Shown: in pieces, positions 26,396 through 35,423 of the stretch | Position numbering within the stretch: position 1 is the stretch's first letter | Layout: every line of letters begins with the position of its first letter | DNA from: Bin87 sp965220055 | GTDB lineage: Bacteria > Chloroflexota > Dehalococcoidia > Lucifugimonadales > UBA3495 | Direction: 5' to 3' | DNA: 64,000 nucleotides | Assembly: GCA_965220055.1 (NCBI GenBank) | Contig: CBDCPE010000004.1 | Coordinates: forward strand, 744,001 to 808,000 | Notes under the pieces: model-generated | The model's database searches: none | The model's input: the letters and a program-made list of their open reading frames with translations, nothing else | What the model was told of the DNA's origin: nothing | Translations under genes and position numbers: made by a program

Positions 26396-27376
26396 TCAGT
26401 AGAGGTGGCATGACACCCGATGGCCGGGCGAGACTTCCTTTTCAACCGGTACTTCTTCTGAACACTGGGGCATCGCAAACGGGCAACGCGGGTGAAACCT
26501 GCATCCGCTAGGCGGGTTGATCGGCGACGGGACCTCGCCTTGGAGCACGATATCTTCCCGTATCAGGTCTGGATGCGAGGGCAGCGCAGCGGAAAACAGG
26601 GCTTTTGTGTACGGGTGTAGCGCGTTGCTGTAAAGCTCCTCGGTCTCAGCATATTCAACAATTTGCCCAAGGTACATCACCGCCGTCTGGTGCGCCATGT
26701 AGCGCACCGTAGCCAAGTTGTGCGCGATGAGCAGATAGCTGACGTTGTACTGCTCCTGCAGATCCTTGAGCAGGTTCATCACTTGCGCCCGAATCGACAC
26801 GTCAAGCGCGGAAACCGGCTCGTCCAGGACAATCAATTTGGGGTACGACACCAAAGCGGAAGCAACGGCAATTCTTTGCCTTTGGCCCCCGCTGAACTCG
26901 TGCGGGTAGTTGTTGGCTTGCTCAGTGTGCAGTCCGACCTGTGACAGCACTTCGGCAACGCGCTCGTTTTTCTCTTGCGTAGTCACGTTGCGGTTGACGA
27001 CCAGAGGTTCCGATACGATGTCACGGACCCGCATGCGAGGACTTAACGACGACCAGGGATCTTGGAACACTGCCTGGACCGTCGTTCGATATTCCTGAAG
27101 CTGAGATCCTCGAAAAGTGTTGATGTCCTCGCCTTCCAGCAGTATCTCGCCTTCCGTCGGCCGCTCCAACCGGAGCAGAAGTTTGCTGGTAGTGGTCTTG
27201 CCGCAGCCGGATTCTCCTACCAGCCCAAGAGTTTCACCTTGCTTGATGGTAAATGAGATACCGTCCACAGCCTGTACGTGACCGATGGTCTTCATCATGA
27301 TGAGACCTTTGGTCACCGGAAAATATTTTTTCAAGCCCTTGACTTCCAGCAGGGTATTGTCAGTGGCGACTGCCAT
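26396..27376 (-). CDS. Peptide/nickel-type ABC importer, ATP-binding protein (DppF/OppF class)
   Basis: A 326-residue ATPase: Walker A GESGCGKTTTSK, Q-loop QAVFQDPWSSL, signature FSGGQRQR, Walker B LIVLDEPVSALD and the His in LIAHNLATV. The C-terminus carries the oligopeptide-ABC extension with CRFHPRCPFAMPQC. It is last in the operon and pairs with the DppD-class ATPase 52 nt upstream. The importer would use ATP to bring in oligopeptides, nickel complexes or similar solutes; the solute is not determined by sequence. Confidence 0.93.
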   Translation of the reverse strand: MAVATDNTLLEVKGLKKYFPVTKGLIMMKTIGHVQAVDGISFTIKQGETLGLVGESGCGKTTTSKLLLRLERPTEGEILLEGEDINTFRGSQLQEYRTTVQAVFQDPWSSLSPRMRVRDIVSEPLVVNRNVTTQEKNERVAEVLSQVGLHTEQANNYPHEFSGGQRQRIAVASALVSYPKLIVLDEPVSALDVSIRAQVMNLLKDLQEQYNVSYLLIAHNLATVRYMAHQTAVMYLGQIVEYAETEELYSNALHPYTKALFSAALPSHPDLIREDIVLQGEVPSPINPPSGCRFHPRCPFAMPQCSEEVPVEKEVSPGHRVSCHLY

Positions 27377-27428
27377 AGTGGAGGAACCTCCTCTGGGTCG
27401 TTTGGATGATGAAGTACGTATTCAAGGC

Positions 27429-28472
27429 TCAGCCCGTAGTGCCAGTCGGTGCCACGAATTCCGCTACGGGCGTTCCTTCCCAATCCGGGTGCAGCGCCCA
27501 GCAGTCCGCGTGATGCGCCTCCGCGATTTGGAATGAAGTGGGATATTCCTCAAGACACCGGTCGGAGGCGTACGGGCAACGCGGCGCGAAACGGCAACCC
27601 TCGGGTAGATTGGACAGCAGCGGCGGCTGGCCTTCAATCGAGTACAGACGATCAACGCTTTCCTCTAGCTTGGGCACGGAATTGATCAACGCCTGGGTGT
27701 ACGGATGCGCCGGTCGGCTGAAGATATCCCGGACGTCCCCTTGCTCGATGATTCGGCCCGCGTACATCACGGCCACGCGGTCGCACATGCGGGCCACGAC
27801 GCCAAAGTCGTGCGTAATGAAGATGATCGCCAGTCCGGTCTCAGCCTGGATTTCCTTGAGGAGGCGCAGGTACTGCAACTGGATTGTCACGTCGAGGGCA
27901 GTGGTAGGCTCATCGGCGATGATGATCCCAGGCTCGCATGACATTGCGATCGCCCCCACGACCCGCTGCTTCATGCCGCCCGACATCTGGTGCGGATAGT
28001 CGTCGAGCCGGCGTTCCGGCGCCGCGACGTTCACTTTCCGTAGTGCATCGACCGCCCGGGACAACATCGAGCTTTTATTGTCTTTGTGTGCGATCCCCAG
28101 TGCCTCGCGCAATTGGTTTCCGATGGTGAACACCGGGTTTAGCGAGGTCTGAGGGTCCTGGAGGATCATGGAAATCTGTCGGCCGCGAACGTCACGCATT
28201 TCGTCTTCGCTTTTCTGCATGAGATCCTCGCCATTGAGGACTATCTCACCTTCCACGATGCGCCCGGCCGGCCTCGGAACCAAACGCAACAACGACAGCG
28301 CCGTCATTGTCTTGCCACAACCCGATTCGCCCACGATGCCGAGCGTCTCCCCTTTTTTGAGATCGAACGAGACCCCGTCGACTGCCTTTACGGTAGCCGC
28401 CCGTGTGAAGATGTAGGTCTTGAGGTTGTTGACCTCAAGGATGGTATCCGCGGCTGTTTGTACAGCGGTCAT
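27429..28472 (-). CDS. Peptide/nickel-type ABC importer, ATP-binding protein (DppD/OppD class)
   Basis: A 347-residue ATPase with GESGCGKTMTALSLLRL (Walker A), ILQDPQTSLNP (Q-loop), MSGGMKQR (signature), IIADEPTTALD (Walker B) and FITHDFGVV (switch). The C-terminal extension contains CRFAPRCPYASDRC. GGGAGA lies before the ATG. It forms the heterodimeric motor with the next gene. A 248-nt gap separates it from the upstream permease gene, and a TATAAT box lies there on the same strand. Confidence 0.93.
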   Translation of the reverse strand: MTAVQTAADTILEVNNLKTYIFTRAATVKAVDGVSFDLKKGETLGIVGESGCGKTMTALSLLRLVPRPAGRIVEGEIVLNGEDLMQKSEDEMRDVRGRQISMILQDPQTSLNPVFTIGNQLREALGIAHKDNKSSMLSRAVDALRKVNVAAPERRLDDYPHQMSGGMKQRVVGAIAMSCEPGIIIADEPTTALDVTIQLQYLRLLKEIQAETGLAIIFITHDFGVVARMCDRVAVMYAGRIIEQGDVRDIFSRPAHPYTQALINSVPKLEESVDRLYSIEGQPPLLSNLPEGCRFAPRCPYASDRCLEEYPTSFQIAEAHHADCWALHPDWEGTPVAEFVAPTGTTG

Positions 28473-28720
28473 GGCAGCGTTCTCCCGTGTATGGGTCTGG
28501 TCGGCGTGTTAGCAGGTGCCGCAAGGGCGTTTTTTAGCGTACCGTCGATAATCCGCTCACGAACACATTCGCGTCGCGATGGTCCCATTTCGCCGGTGCC
28601 TCCATGTTTCCCAGCCGCAGTCTCGCATTCGACGCTGACGTTGGTGTGTTCGAGCTGCTCATCAGCATCGGTGCCGATTATAGCGTGTTGCGCGCCCAAT
28701 GTGACCTGTTCCTGGATGTC
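28473..28720. other. Gap inside the ABC importer operon
   Basis: About 250 bp with no convincing gene. On the minus strand TATAAT occurs at 28677-28682 without a well-spaced -35; an internal promoter for the two ATPase genes is possible. Confidence 0.3.
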
Positions 28721-29818
28721 TTAAACGTTCCTCAACTTGGGATCCAGCCGGTCGCGCAGCCAATCCCCCAGCAGGTTCATCGACAGAACGGTCAGCACAA
28801 TGGCCAAACAGGGGAACATAAAAATCCAATAGGCACTGGTGATCACTTCCCGTCCGTCAGCCGCCATCAGCCCCCACGCGGGGTTGGGTCGCGGTATCCC
28901 AGCACCTAGGAAGCTCAACGTCGCTTCTAGTATGATAACGTGCCCCACTTCCAGAGTCGCGAGCACAATTACCGTATTGAACACATTGGGGAAAATGTGC
29001 TTGGCCATAATCCTGAAGTTGGACGCTCCGGCGACTCTGGCCCTGTCGATAAAGTCCCGTTCCCGAATTGCCAATGCTTCCCCCCGGATGACCCGTGCAT
29101 AGCGGGCCCATAGGAGCAGGGCGATGACGACGATGACAGTGCTGAATCCGGAACCGATGGCAACCACGAGGGTCAGCGCCAGAAGAATTGAAGGAAACGC
29201 CAGTTTGATGTCCACAATACGCATCAACACGGCGTCCAGGAAACCGCCTCGGTACGCTGCCAGCATTCCCAGGCCGGTGCCCAGGGTTCCCCCCACCAAA
29301 ATGGCGAGACACGAGACTGCCAGAGAGATGCGGGCGCCGTGCATCATTCGGGTCAGCACATCCCGGCCCTGCTTGTCAGTGCCGAAGGGGTATTCCCAAC
29401 TGCCGCCTTCCTCGAGTCGGACCACGGTTTCGCCCAGATCCACCTCACCGTTGCCGTTGGCGTCCACCAACGTGGCCACGCCCCTACCCAGATTACGCCG
29501 GGCGTTGTTGATGCTGATTTCATCGGAATTCTTATCTTTCACGCGCTGCACTACGACCTGACTCTTTTCACGGGCGGGAACCCAACCCGGCGGTTCCAAA
29601 GCCCGGTTCAGGTCGCCAATTGTGCTGTGATGGGGAGACAGCACGTTAGCGAATATCGCGGGGATGACGAGCAGGAAGATCAGGATGAACGACGGCACCA
29701 TCGGGAAACGGCGGATTTCGCCCCACACCCGTCCCAGTGATAACCCACGAGCGCCGGTGGCAGCTCCTGCCACTGCTCCAGTAGGTCCGCCCGGTGGCGC
29801 GCTTGTCTGTACAGCCAT
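28721..29818 (-). CDS. Peptide/nickel-type ABC importer, permease (DppC class)
   Basis: A 365-residue permease, longer than usual because of a ~100-residue insertion between the first helix (FILIFLLVIPAIFANVLSP) and the PFGTDKQGRDVLTRMMHGAR segment. The insertion, around residues 75-130, contains DANGNGEVDLGETV, which looks like a calcium-binding dockerin/EF-hand-type loop and would lie outside the membrane. Five further helices follow, with the EAA loop VAGASNFRIMAKHIFPN. It pairs with the permease 70 nt upstream. Confidence 0.9.
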   Translation of the reverse strand: MAVQTSAPPGGPTGAVAGAATGARGLSLGRVWGEIRRFPMVPSFILIFLLVIPAIFANVLSPHHSTIGDLNRALEPPGWVPAREKSQVVVQRVKDKNSDEISINNARRNLGRGVATLVDANGNGEVDLGETVVRLEEGGSWEYPFGTDKQGRDVLTRMMHGARISLAVSCLAILVGGTLGTGLGMLAAYRGGFLDAVLMRIVDIKLAFPSILLALTLVVAIGSGFSTVIVVIALLLWARYARVIRGEALAIRERDFIDRARVAGASNFRIMAKHIFPNVFNTVIVLATLEVGHVIILEATLSFLGAGIPRPNPAWGLMAADGREVITSAYWIFMFPCLAIVLTVLSMNLLGDWLRDRLDPKLRNV

Positions 29819-29888
29819 TTGTTTCTCCCTCCCAGCTTTACGCCGTCATGATTGGCCTGGCGCCAAGCTGCCAAATCTGCGCGCGTCT

Positions 29889-30806
29889 CTAGCCGTAACG
29901 GATGCGCGGGTCAACGTAGGCGTAAGTAATGTCGGTGATGATGTTGATTCCGACATAAAGTATCGCGAACAGCAATACCACCGCTTGGACCACGATGTGG
30001 TCTTTAGAGTTGATGGCTTCAATGACCATAAGGCCCAGCCCTGGCCAGGCGAACACCGTTTCGATGACCACGGAGCCGGTGATCAACACCGCGAAGATCA
30101 GGCTGAAATACGTCAGTGGTCCGATCAAGGCATTGCGGAAGCAATGCTTCCACACAATTTTCCATTCCGGTATCCCTTTGATGCGGGCCAGTTTTACGTA
30201 TTCGGTGTCCAGCACGTCAAGCATCGAAGAGCGGGTTAACCGCATTATCGCCGCTACGTTGTAGTAACCCAACGCGAAGCCGGGCAGGAGCATGTGCCTG
30301 AACCCCCCTCTACCGGATGTTGGCAGCCAGCCCAGCTGAACCGCAAAAAGCCACATCAAAATCAAGCCAACGGCGAAAGTCGGCGCCGACTGGCCTAATA
30401 TGGCGAACATTTTCCCGCCCGCATCGAACCAGGAGTCTTTTTTCACCGCCGATAAAACCCCGATTGGGAAAGCGATTAACCCGGTAATTACCAGGGCAAA
30501 TGACGATAGTTGCACCGTGGCCGGCAACCGCTCCGCTATCAACTCGAGCACCGGCCGGTCCCACCGGAACGATACTCCCAAATCCCCGGTCAAAAGACGC
30601 CGCACATAAGTGAAGTATTGGACATGAATAGGCTTGTCGAGCCCCCAGCTCTGGCGAAGGCGCTCGATTTGCTCCTTGCCCGCTTCGTCGTCTAGGATCG
30701 CCGCTAGCGGGTCGCCCGCCACGCGTGACAGCGCGAAAACGATAATACTGATGACAAACACCGCCAGCAGTCCCTGTAAAATCCTCAGCACGATGAATCG
30801 CTGCAT
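29889..30806 (-). CDS. Peptide/nickel-type ABC importer, permease (DppB class)
   Basis: A 305-residue permease with about six helices. It starts MQRFIVLRILQGLLAVFVISIIVF, then DLGVSFRWDRPVLELIAERLPATVQL and the EAA loop ARIKGIPEWKIVWKHCFRNAL, and ends with YAYVDPRIRYG, as DppB proteins do. It is the first membrane gene after the two substrate-binding-protein genes and is separated from the nearer one by a stem-loop. Confidence 0.92.
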   Translation of the reverse strand: MQRFIVLRILQGLLAVFVISIIVFALSRVAGDPLAAILDDEAGKEQIERLRQSWGLDKPIHVQYFTYVRRLLTGDLGVSFRWDRPVLELIAERLPATVQLSSFALVITGLIAFPIGVLSAVKKDSWFDAGGKMFAILGQSAPTFAVGLILMWLFAVQLGWLPTSGRGGFRHMLLPGFALGYYNVAAIMRLTRSSMLDVLDTEYVKLARIKGIPEWKIVWKHCFRNALIGPLTYFSLIFAVLITGSVVIETVFAWPGLGLMVIEAINSKDHIVVQAVVLLFAILYVGINIITDITYAYVDPRIRYG

Positions 30807-30887
30807 GTTACTGGCTCCACTTACAATCCCAATGGCCGAACGGAATCTTTTTGTCGGTTCAATTCTTCAGTGCGATGTGTTGCCGAA

Positions 30888-30922
30888 CCCCTGACGCCAT
30901 ATCGAGAACGTAGCGTCAGGGG
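30888..30922 (-). terminator. Intercistronic stem-loop after the first binding-protein gene
   Basis: CCCCTGACGC (30888-30897) pairs exactly with GCGTCAGGGG (30913-30922) around a 15-nt loop, ~27 nt past the binding-protein stop. Without a strong U run it looks like a partial terminator or mRNA-stabilising hairpin, which would raise binding-protein levels over the permeases. Confidence 0.5.
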
Positions 30923-30948
30923 AAATTGCCAGGGTACGTTGGCGCGTT

Positions 30949-32865
30949 TTACTCGCGCACGCCCTTCACGTACTCCAGGTAGATGAAGGTTCCATTGTTG
31001 GGACCAAGAAAGACGTAGTCGGCCACGACATCAGGGTCAATGGTGGCGCTGATCGGAAGCGTCCAGCCGGGAATCACGCCAACCTGGTTGTATATTTCGT
31101 CCGAGACCTTTTGCCACAGGTGGGTGGCGTCTGCCTCGCTTAATGCCCTCAGGGCTTGCTCTTTGTAGTTCTGGATGTCGTCGCTGGTGTACATCCGGAA
31201 GAACCGCTCCGCGCTGTAGTAGAAGTGCACCCGGGTGTCGATGGGCGCCGCGGGTCCGCGGTGCGGATAGATGCAACAGTCCGTATTGAGACCGCGATAC
31301 TCGTTTCGCCAATTGGAGAACTCAATAGGCTCAATGGTAGGATCCAGACCGATCTCCGACCAATAGGCGGACATGGCTTCCAGCATATCGGGTATTTCAG
31401 GAACGCCGCCCAACGGGTACGCAATGACTGGGAAAGAGAATCCGTTGGGGTATCCCGCTTCTGCAAGCAATTCTTTTGCCGCTTCGGGATCATACCCGTA
31501 AAGTTCGTTCCACTTGCCTTCCCAATCCGGGTTGTATCCGGCTGGGAAGTCGGGAATGATACCGCCGATCCAGTGGTGTTCACCCGCTCCCCCGAAGATG
31601 GCTTCGTTGATGGCGTCGCGATCGATTGCTTTGTTCATGGCAATGCGGATCGTACGACCGGTTTCGCCCGGAATGCTCCACGGCATTTCTTCATCCCGAT
31701 GGCCTACGATATCGAATTCTTCCACGTATCCTTCGGGTGTTTCGCCCGTGGAGTAGTACAGGCCGCCAAAGATCGCCCAAGCCATGGTGGCCGTAACCGA
31801 CGAGTCGACGACCTCCAAGCCGTCGTCTGTCGCGTCCTGCAACAGCGCTCGGTTCACCGATCCAATATGGGCCTCTCGAGCCTGCATTATCGCTAGGCGT
31901 GTGGCGGGTTCCCGAACATCCTTGATTTCGATTTCGCTGAAATCGGGATTCACCCGGTGGTGGTCGTAGGTCACCCTAGACCATTCCCAACCGACCCCTT
32001 CTTGGAAACTGACGTATTCGTAAGGGCCGGTCCGGGCCGACTTTTCATATACTGCATCCCTACTCTGTACACAGTAACCCAGCTCGCCGTAATCAGCTTC
32101 ACCGTTGGGGCAGTTCTGATCCCATTGGGCCTTGCTGCTGATGGGCATACCGCGAAAGCCCGAAAGCCAATAAACAAAGTCGACCGCCGGACGCTTCTGC
32201 ATCAGCATATTCAACTCGTAGTCGTTGACGATTTCGACAGCTGCGCCGGGGTTGGACCTGAAGTAGTCCGAATAAGATGCACGACACTCCGGGTTGGTGT
32301 AGTACGCAAGTGAATGGGCCACATCCTGGGCGGTGAAATCACCCCAATTATCATGCCATCGGACACCTTGGCGCAGCTTGAAATTCCAAACCAATCCGTC
32401 ATCCGAAATGCTCCATTCGGTAGCCAAAATCGGTTCATACGCGCCGTCATAGCGATTGGCGTCGATCATGTATTCCATGGACATCCGGTAATTCACTACG
32501 CCCGAACCGGTCACCTCGCAGTCCAACATCGATTCCAGAGATGGAGGGTCAAGTACCAGGATCAGCCGATCGGTGACCAATTCTCCTTCCTGTTCGGTTG
32601 GAGCAACGGTAGGCCTGGGGGTGGCCTGTAGTACGGACGCGCGCTGCGTTGGGGTGGGCAGGGCGCCTGCCGCGACCGGCGTGTTTGTCGCCCGAACCAC
32701 TGGTGTGTTGGTAGGAGACGCGTCGGCCGGCTGTGCTGCAGCGGCCGGTTCGGAACTGGTAGCTGGCGCTTCTCCAGCCCCGCCGCACCCGACAATGAAA
32801 GCGGTGATGGCCAGCGTTGTTATCAAAGCGATTGCCGGTAGTTTCAATTGCTGTCTGACTGACAT
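30949..32865 (-). CDS. ABC importer substrate-binding lipoprotein (SBP family 5), copy 1
   Basis: A 638-residue lipoprotein. The signal peptide ends in the lipobox IVGC at about residues 24-27, followed by an Ala/Thr/Pro-rich tether (TNTPVAAGALPTPTQ) and the family 5 fold: SDDGLVWNFKLRQGVRWHDNW, DVREPATRLAIMQAREAHIG, MNKAIDRDAINEAIFGGAG and YGYDPEAAKELLAEAGYPNGF. ATG 32865 has GAGAAGGA upstream; a frame opening at 32940 crosses the promoter. It delivers solute to the DppBCDF-type complex downstream and is a clear paralogue of the next gene. The solute is unknown. Confidence 0.92.
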   Translation of the reverse strand: MSVRQQLKLPAIALITTLAITAFIVGCGGAGEAPATSSEPAAAAQPADASPTNTPVVRATNTPVAAGALPTPTQRASVLQATPRPTVAPTEQEGELVTDRLILVLDPPSLESMLDCEVTGSGVVNYRMSMEYMIDANRYDGAYEPILATEWSISDDGLVWNFKLRQGVRWHDNWGDFTAQDVAHSLAYYTNPECRASYSDYFRSNPGAAVEIVNDYELNMLMQKRPAVDFVYWLSGFRGMPISSKAQWDQNCPNGEADYGELGYCVQSRDAVYEKSARTGPYEYVSFQEGVGWEWSRVTYDHHRVNPDFSEIEIKDVREPATRLAIMQAREAHIGSVNRALLQDATDDGLEVVDSSVTATMAWAIFGGLYYSTGETPEGYVEEFDIVGHRDEEMPWSIPGETGRTIRIAMNKAIDRDAINEAIFGGAGEHHWIGGIIPDFPAGYNPDWEGKWNELYGYDPEAAKELLAEAGYPNGFSFPVIAYPLGGVPEIPDMLEAMSAYWSEIGLDPTIEPIEFSNWRNEYRGLNTDCCIYPHRGPAAPIDTRVHFYYSAERFFRMYTSDDIQNYKEQALRALSEADATHLWQKVSDEIYNQVGVIPGWTLPISATIDPDVVADYVFLGPNNGTFIYLEYVKGVRE

Positions 32866-32954
32866 GATCCTTCTCTCAGTTCGTACACGGTTCGGATTCC
32901 TTAGACGCAACCGGCCTGTGGCAGCCAATATCCGGGCCACCCGTCAGCGGACGC

Positions 32955-32984
32955 AATATAGGGAAAATCGATAAGCATAGTCAA
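32955..32984 (-). promoter_or_regulatory. Promoter of substrate-binding-protein copy 1
   Basis: Minus strand TTGACT (32984-32979), 18-nt spacer, TATATT (32960-32955). Most of the core and spacer is identical to the promoter of copy 2. Confidence 0.7.
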
Positions 32985-33092
32985 ATGTGCAATGTTCAGC
33001 CAATGACGATGTGCATTGTCATAATGCGTGTCAAACACCGCAATTAACGTCTCATTCTGAAGAAATGAGCCTCAAGGATGCGTGGGCGTGCG

Positions 33093-35036
33093 CTACTCAC
33101 GCACACCCTTCACGTACTCCAGGTAGATGAAGCTTCCCTGGTTCGGGCCCAGGAAGACGTACTCGGCCACCACATCAGGGTCGATGGTTGCGGTGATGGG
33201 CATGGTCCAGCCGGGAATGGTCCCGACTTCATAAAAGATTTCGTCCGAAACTTTCTGCCAGTCCGTCTCGGCATCTGCTTCTTTCAACGCTCGCAGCGCC
33301 CGGTTCTTGTTTTCCTGTATGTCGTCGCTGGAATATGCCCTGAAGAACCGTTCGGCGCTAAAGTAGAAGTGAACTCGGGTATCGATGGGTGCTGCCGGCC
33401 CGCGGAAACCGTAAACGCAACAGTCGGTGTCGAGACCACGATAGTGGTTGCGCCAGTTGGAGAACTCAATGGGGTCTAGTTTCGGCTCCAAGCCAATCGC
33501 AGCCCAGAACTTGGCCATCGCTTCCATCTGGTCCGGCAATTCGGGGACGCCGCCCAGGGGGAACACCGGAATGCGGAACGAGAACCCGTTGGGGTAACCA
33601 GCGTCAACCAGGAGCTCACGGGCTTTGTCCGGGTCATATCCATAGAGTTCATCCCATCGGTCTTCCCAATCCGGGTTGTATCCGCCCGGGAAATCGGGAA
33701 CCAGGGTGCCGACCCATTGTCGGCCGCCCACGCCTTGGTAGATGGCCTCATTGATTTGGTCACGGTTGATTGCCTTGTTCATGGCCATTCGGACCAGTTT
33801 CCCGGATTCACCGGGTTCGTTCCAGGGCATCTTTTCGTCCCTGGCGGCCACGATATCGTAACTCGCCTTGATGTCCACTTGTTCTTCCGCGGAAAGGTCG
33901 GTAGGCACGCCTTTCTCGCCGGTCGCGAAGTACAATCCACCGAACAGTGCGAAAGCCGTTATTGACCTCACTGAACTGTCCACCACCTCCAGCCCGTCGT
34001 CAACTGCGTCCTGTATCAAGGCCCGGTTGATGGTCCCGATATGCGCTTCGCGCGCCTGCATGATGGCCAGGCGGGTAGCTGACTCTCGCACGTCCTTGAT
34101 CTCGATTTCGGCGAAATCAGAATTTACGCGCCAGTGGTCATAGTCAACGCGTCTCCATTCCCAGCCGACACCCTCTTCAAAGCTCACGTATTCGTAGGGG
34201 CCGGTGCGTGCCGGTTTCTCAGCCACCGCGTCCCGGCTTTGTATGCAATACCCCAGTGGGAGGCCAGCTTCGTTATTTCCGTAGTCGGCTTCGCCATTAG
34301 GGCAGGCCTGATCCCATTGGGCTTTGCTGCTGTGGGGGATCCCACGATAGCCGGAATACCAGTAGACGAAGTCAACCGCGGGACGGCGTTTCATGTGGAT
34401 GTTGACTTCATAATCGTTAACGATTTCCACGTCACCGCCCGGGTCGCTGCGGAAATAGTCCGAGTACGAAGCACGGCAATCCGGATTGGTGTAATACGCC
34501 ATGGAGTGCTTCACATCCTGGGCAGTGAACTCGCCCCAGTCGTCGTGCCAGCGCACTCCTTGCCGTAGCTTGAAGTTCCATGTCCGCCCATCGGAGCTGA
34601 TGCCCCATTCCGTGGCCAACATGGGTTCATATGTCCCGTCAAATCGGCTGGCGTCCACCATCCACTCCGCAGACATACGATAGTTGAGCACCCCGGAGCC
34701 AGTTACTTCACAGTCCAGCATCGACTCCAATGATGGTGGGTCGGCAACCAGGATCAGCCGGTCGGTTACCAACTCTCCTCCGGATATTGGAGCCAGGGTG
34801 GCCCTGGGCGTAGCCTGCAACACCGATGCGCGCTGCGTGGGCGTAGGCAGAGCGCCGGCCGCCACCGGTGTGTTGGTAGCTCGAGGCGCGGGTGTGTTCG
34901 TCGCAGCTGCCGTTGCCTGCTCAGCAACCGGTGCCACCGGCTGCCCCGCTCCACCGCACCCCACAATGAAAGCGGCGATGGCCAACGTCGTTATCAAAGC
35001 GACTAACGGAAGCTTCAAGTGCTGTCTGATTGACAT
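33093..35036 (-). CDS. ABC importer substrate-binding lipoprotein (SBP family 5), copy 2
   Basis: A 647-residue paralogue of copy 1 with the same layout: lipobox IVGC, a Pro/Thr-rich tether, SSDGRTWNFKLRQGVRWHDDW, DVRESATRLAIMQAREAHIG, MNKAINRDQINEAIYQGVG and nearly identical C-termini (GSFIYLEYVKGVRE). It differs by a short insertion near the middle (KGVPTDLSAEEQVDIKAS) and by scattered substitutions in the pocket region, so its ligand may differ. ATG 35036 has GGAGAAAG upstream. It has its own promoter and an unusually AT-rich upstream region. Confidence 0.92.
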   Translation of the reverse strand: MSIRQHLKLPLVALITTLAIAAFIVGCGGAGQPVAPVAEQATAAATNTPAPRATNTPVAAGALPTPTQRASVLQATPRATLAPISGGELVTDRLILVADPPSLESMLDCEVTGSGVLNYRMSAEWMVDASRFDGTYEPMLATEWGISSDGRTWNFKLRQGVRWHDDWGEFTAQDVKHSMAYYTNPDCRASYSDYFRSDPGGDVEIVNDYEVNIHMKRRPAVDFVYWYSGYRGIPHSSKAQWDQACPNGEADYGNNEAGLPLGYCIQSRDAVAEKPARTGPYEYVSFEEGVGWEWRRVDYDHWRVNSDFAEIEIKDVRESATRLAIMQAREAHIGTINRALIQDAVDDGLEVVDSSVRSITAFALFGGLYFATGEKGVPTDLSAEEQVDIKASYDIVAARDEKMPWNEPGESGKLVRMAMNKAINRDQINEAIYQGVGGRQWVGTLVPDFPGGYNPDWEDRWDELYGYDPDKARELLVDAGYPNGFSFRIPVFPLGGVPELPDQMEAMAKFWAAIGLEPKLDPIEFSNWRNHYRGLDTDCCVYGFRGPAAPIDTRVHFYFSAERFFRAYSSDDIQENKNRALRALKEADAETDWQKVSDEIFYEVGTIPGWTMPITATIDPDVVAEYVFLGPNQGSFIYLEYVKGVRE

Positions 35037-35125
35037 GTTCTTTCTCCAGGTTCGCATGCGTTTCAGATGCCGTTAACCCAACCAGCGTGTGGCGGCAACT
35101 GTCGGGGCCACCTAATGGCCCAAGC

Positions 35126-35155
35126 AATATAGGGAAAAGCGACAAGCCCAGTCAA
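35126..35155 (-). promoter_or_regulatory. Promoter of substrate-binding-protein copy 2
   Basis: Minus strand TTGACT (35155-35150), 18-nt spacer, TATATT (35131-35126), ~90 nt before the ATG. AT-rich sequence directly upstream could act as an UP element. Confidence 0.7.
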
Positions 35156-35211
35156 ATACGATGTTTGCAACCTTTACGAAGGAAATCGTAGGGTATAGTG
35201 CTCAATAATAC

Positions 35212-35241
35212 GGTTAACGTAATAATATTACGAAATTAACC
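35212..35241. promoter_or_regulatory. Inverted repeat, candidate operator
   Basis: GGTTAA-CGTAAT-aat-ATTACG-aaa-TTAACC: two nested pairs of 6-bp arms in the AT-rich region ~57 nt upstream of the copy 2 -35 box. Position and symmetry suggest a regulator-binding site. Confidence 0.45.
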
Positions 35242-35345
35242 TCCAATAATCAATACCATTTACGACTTGTCAACATACTGTTATCAACCCCCTTAATATA
35301 TGATATATAATCTGACGATGTATCAACGATCGCGATAATAAAAAT

Positions 35346-35392
35346 GCCGCGTCGGCGGCTTTCCCACCCCAAGGTGAAAGCGCCGACGCGGC
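35346..35392 (-). terminator. Rho-independent terminator of the luciferase-like oxidoreductase gene
   Basis: 11-bp arm GCCGCGTCGGC (35346-35356) pairs with 35382-35392; one bulged G, then a further 6-bp arm. On the minus strand the stem runs into a T-rich tract at 35334-35345, 31 nt past the stop at 35424. Confidence 0.85.
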
Positions 35393-35423
35393 CAATCCAC
35401 GGGCCGCGGTGTGTAGCCGGAGT

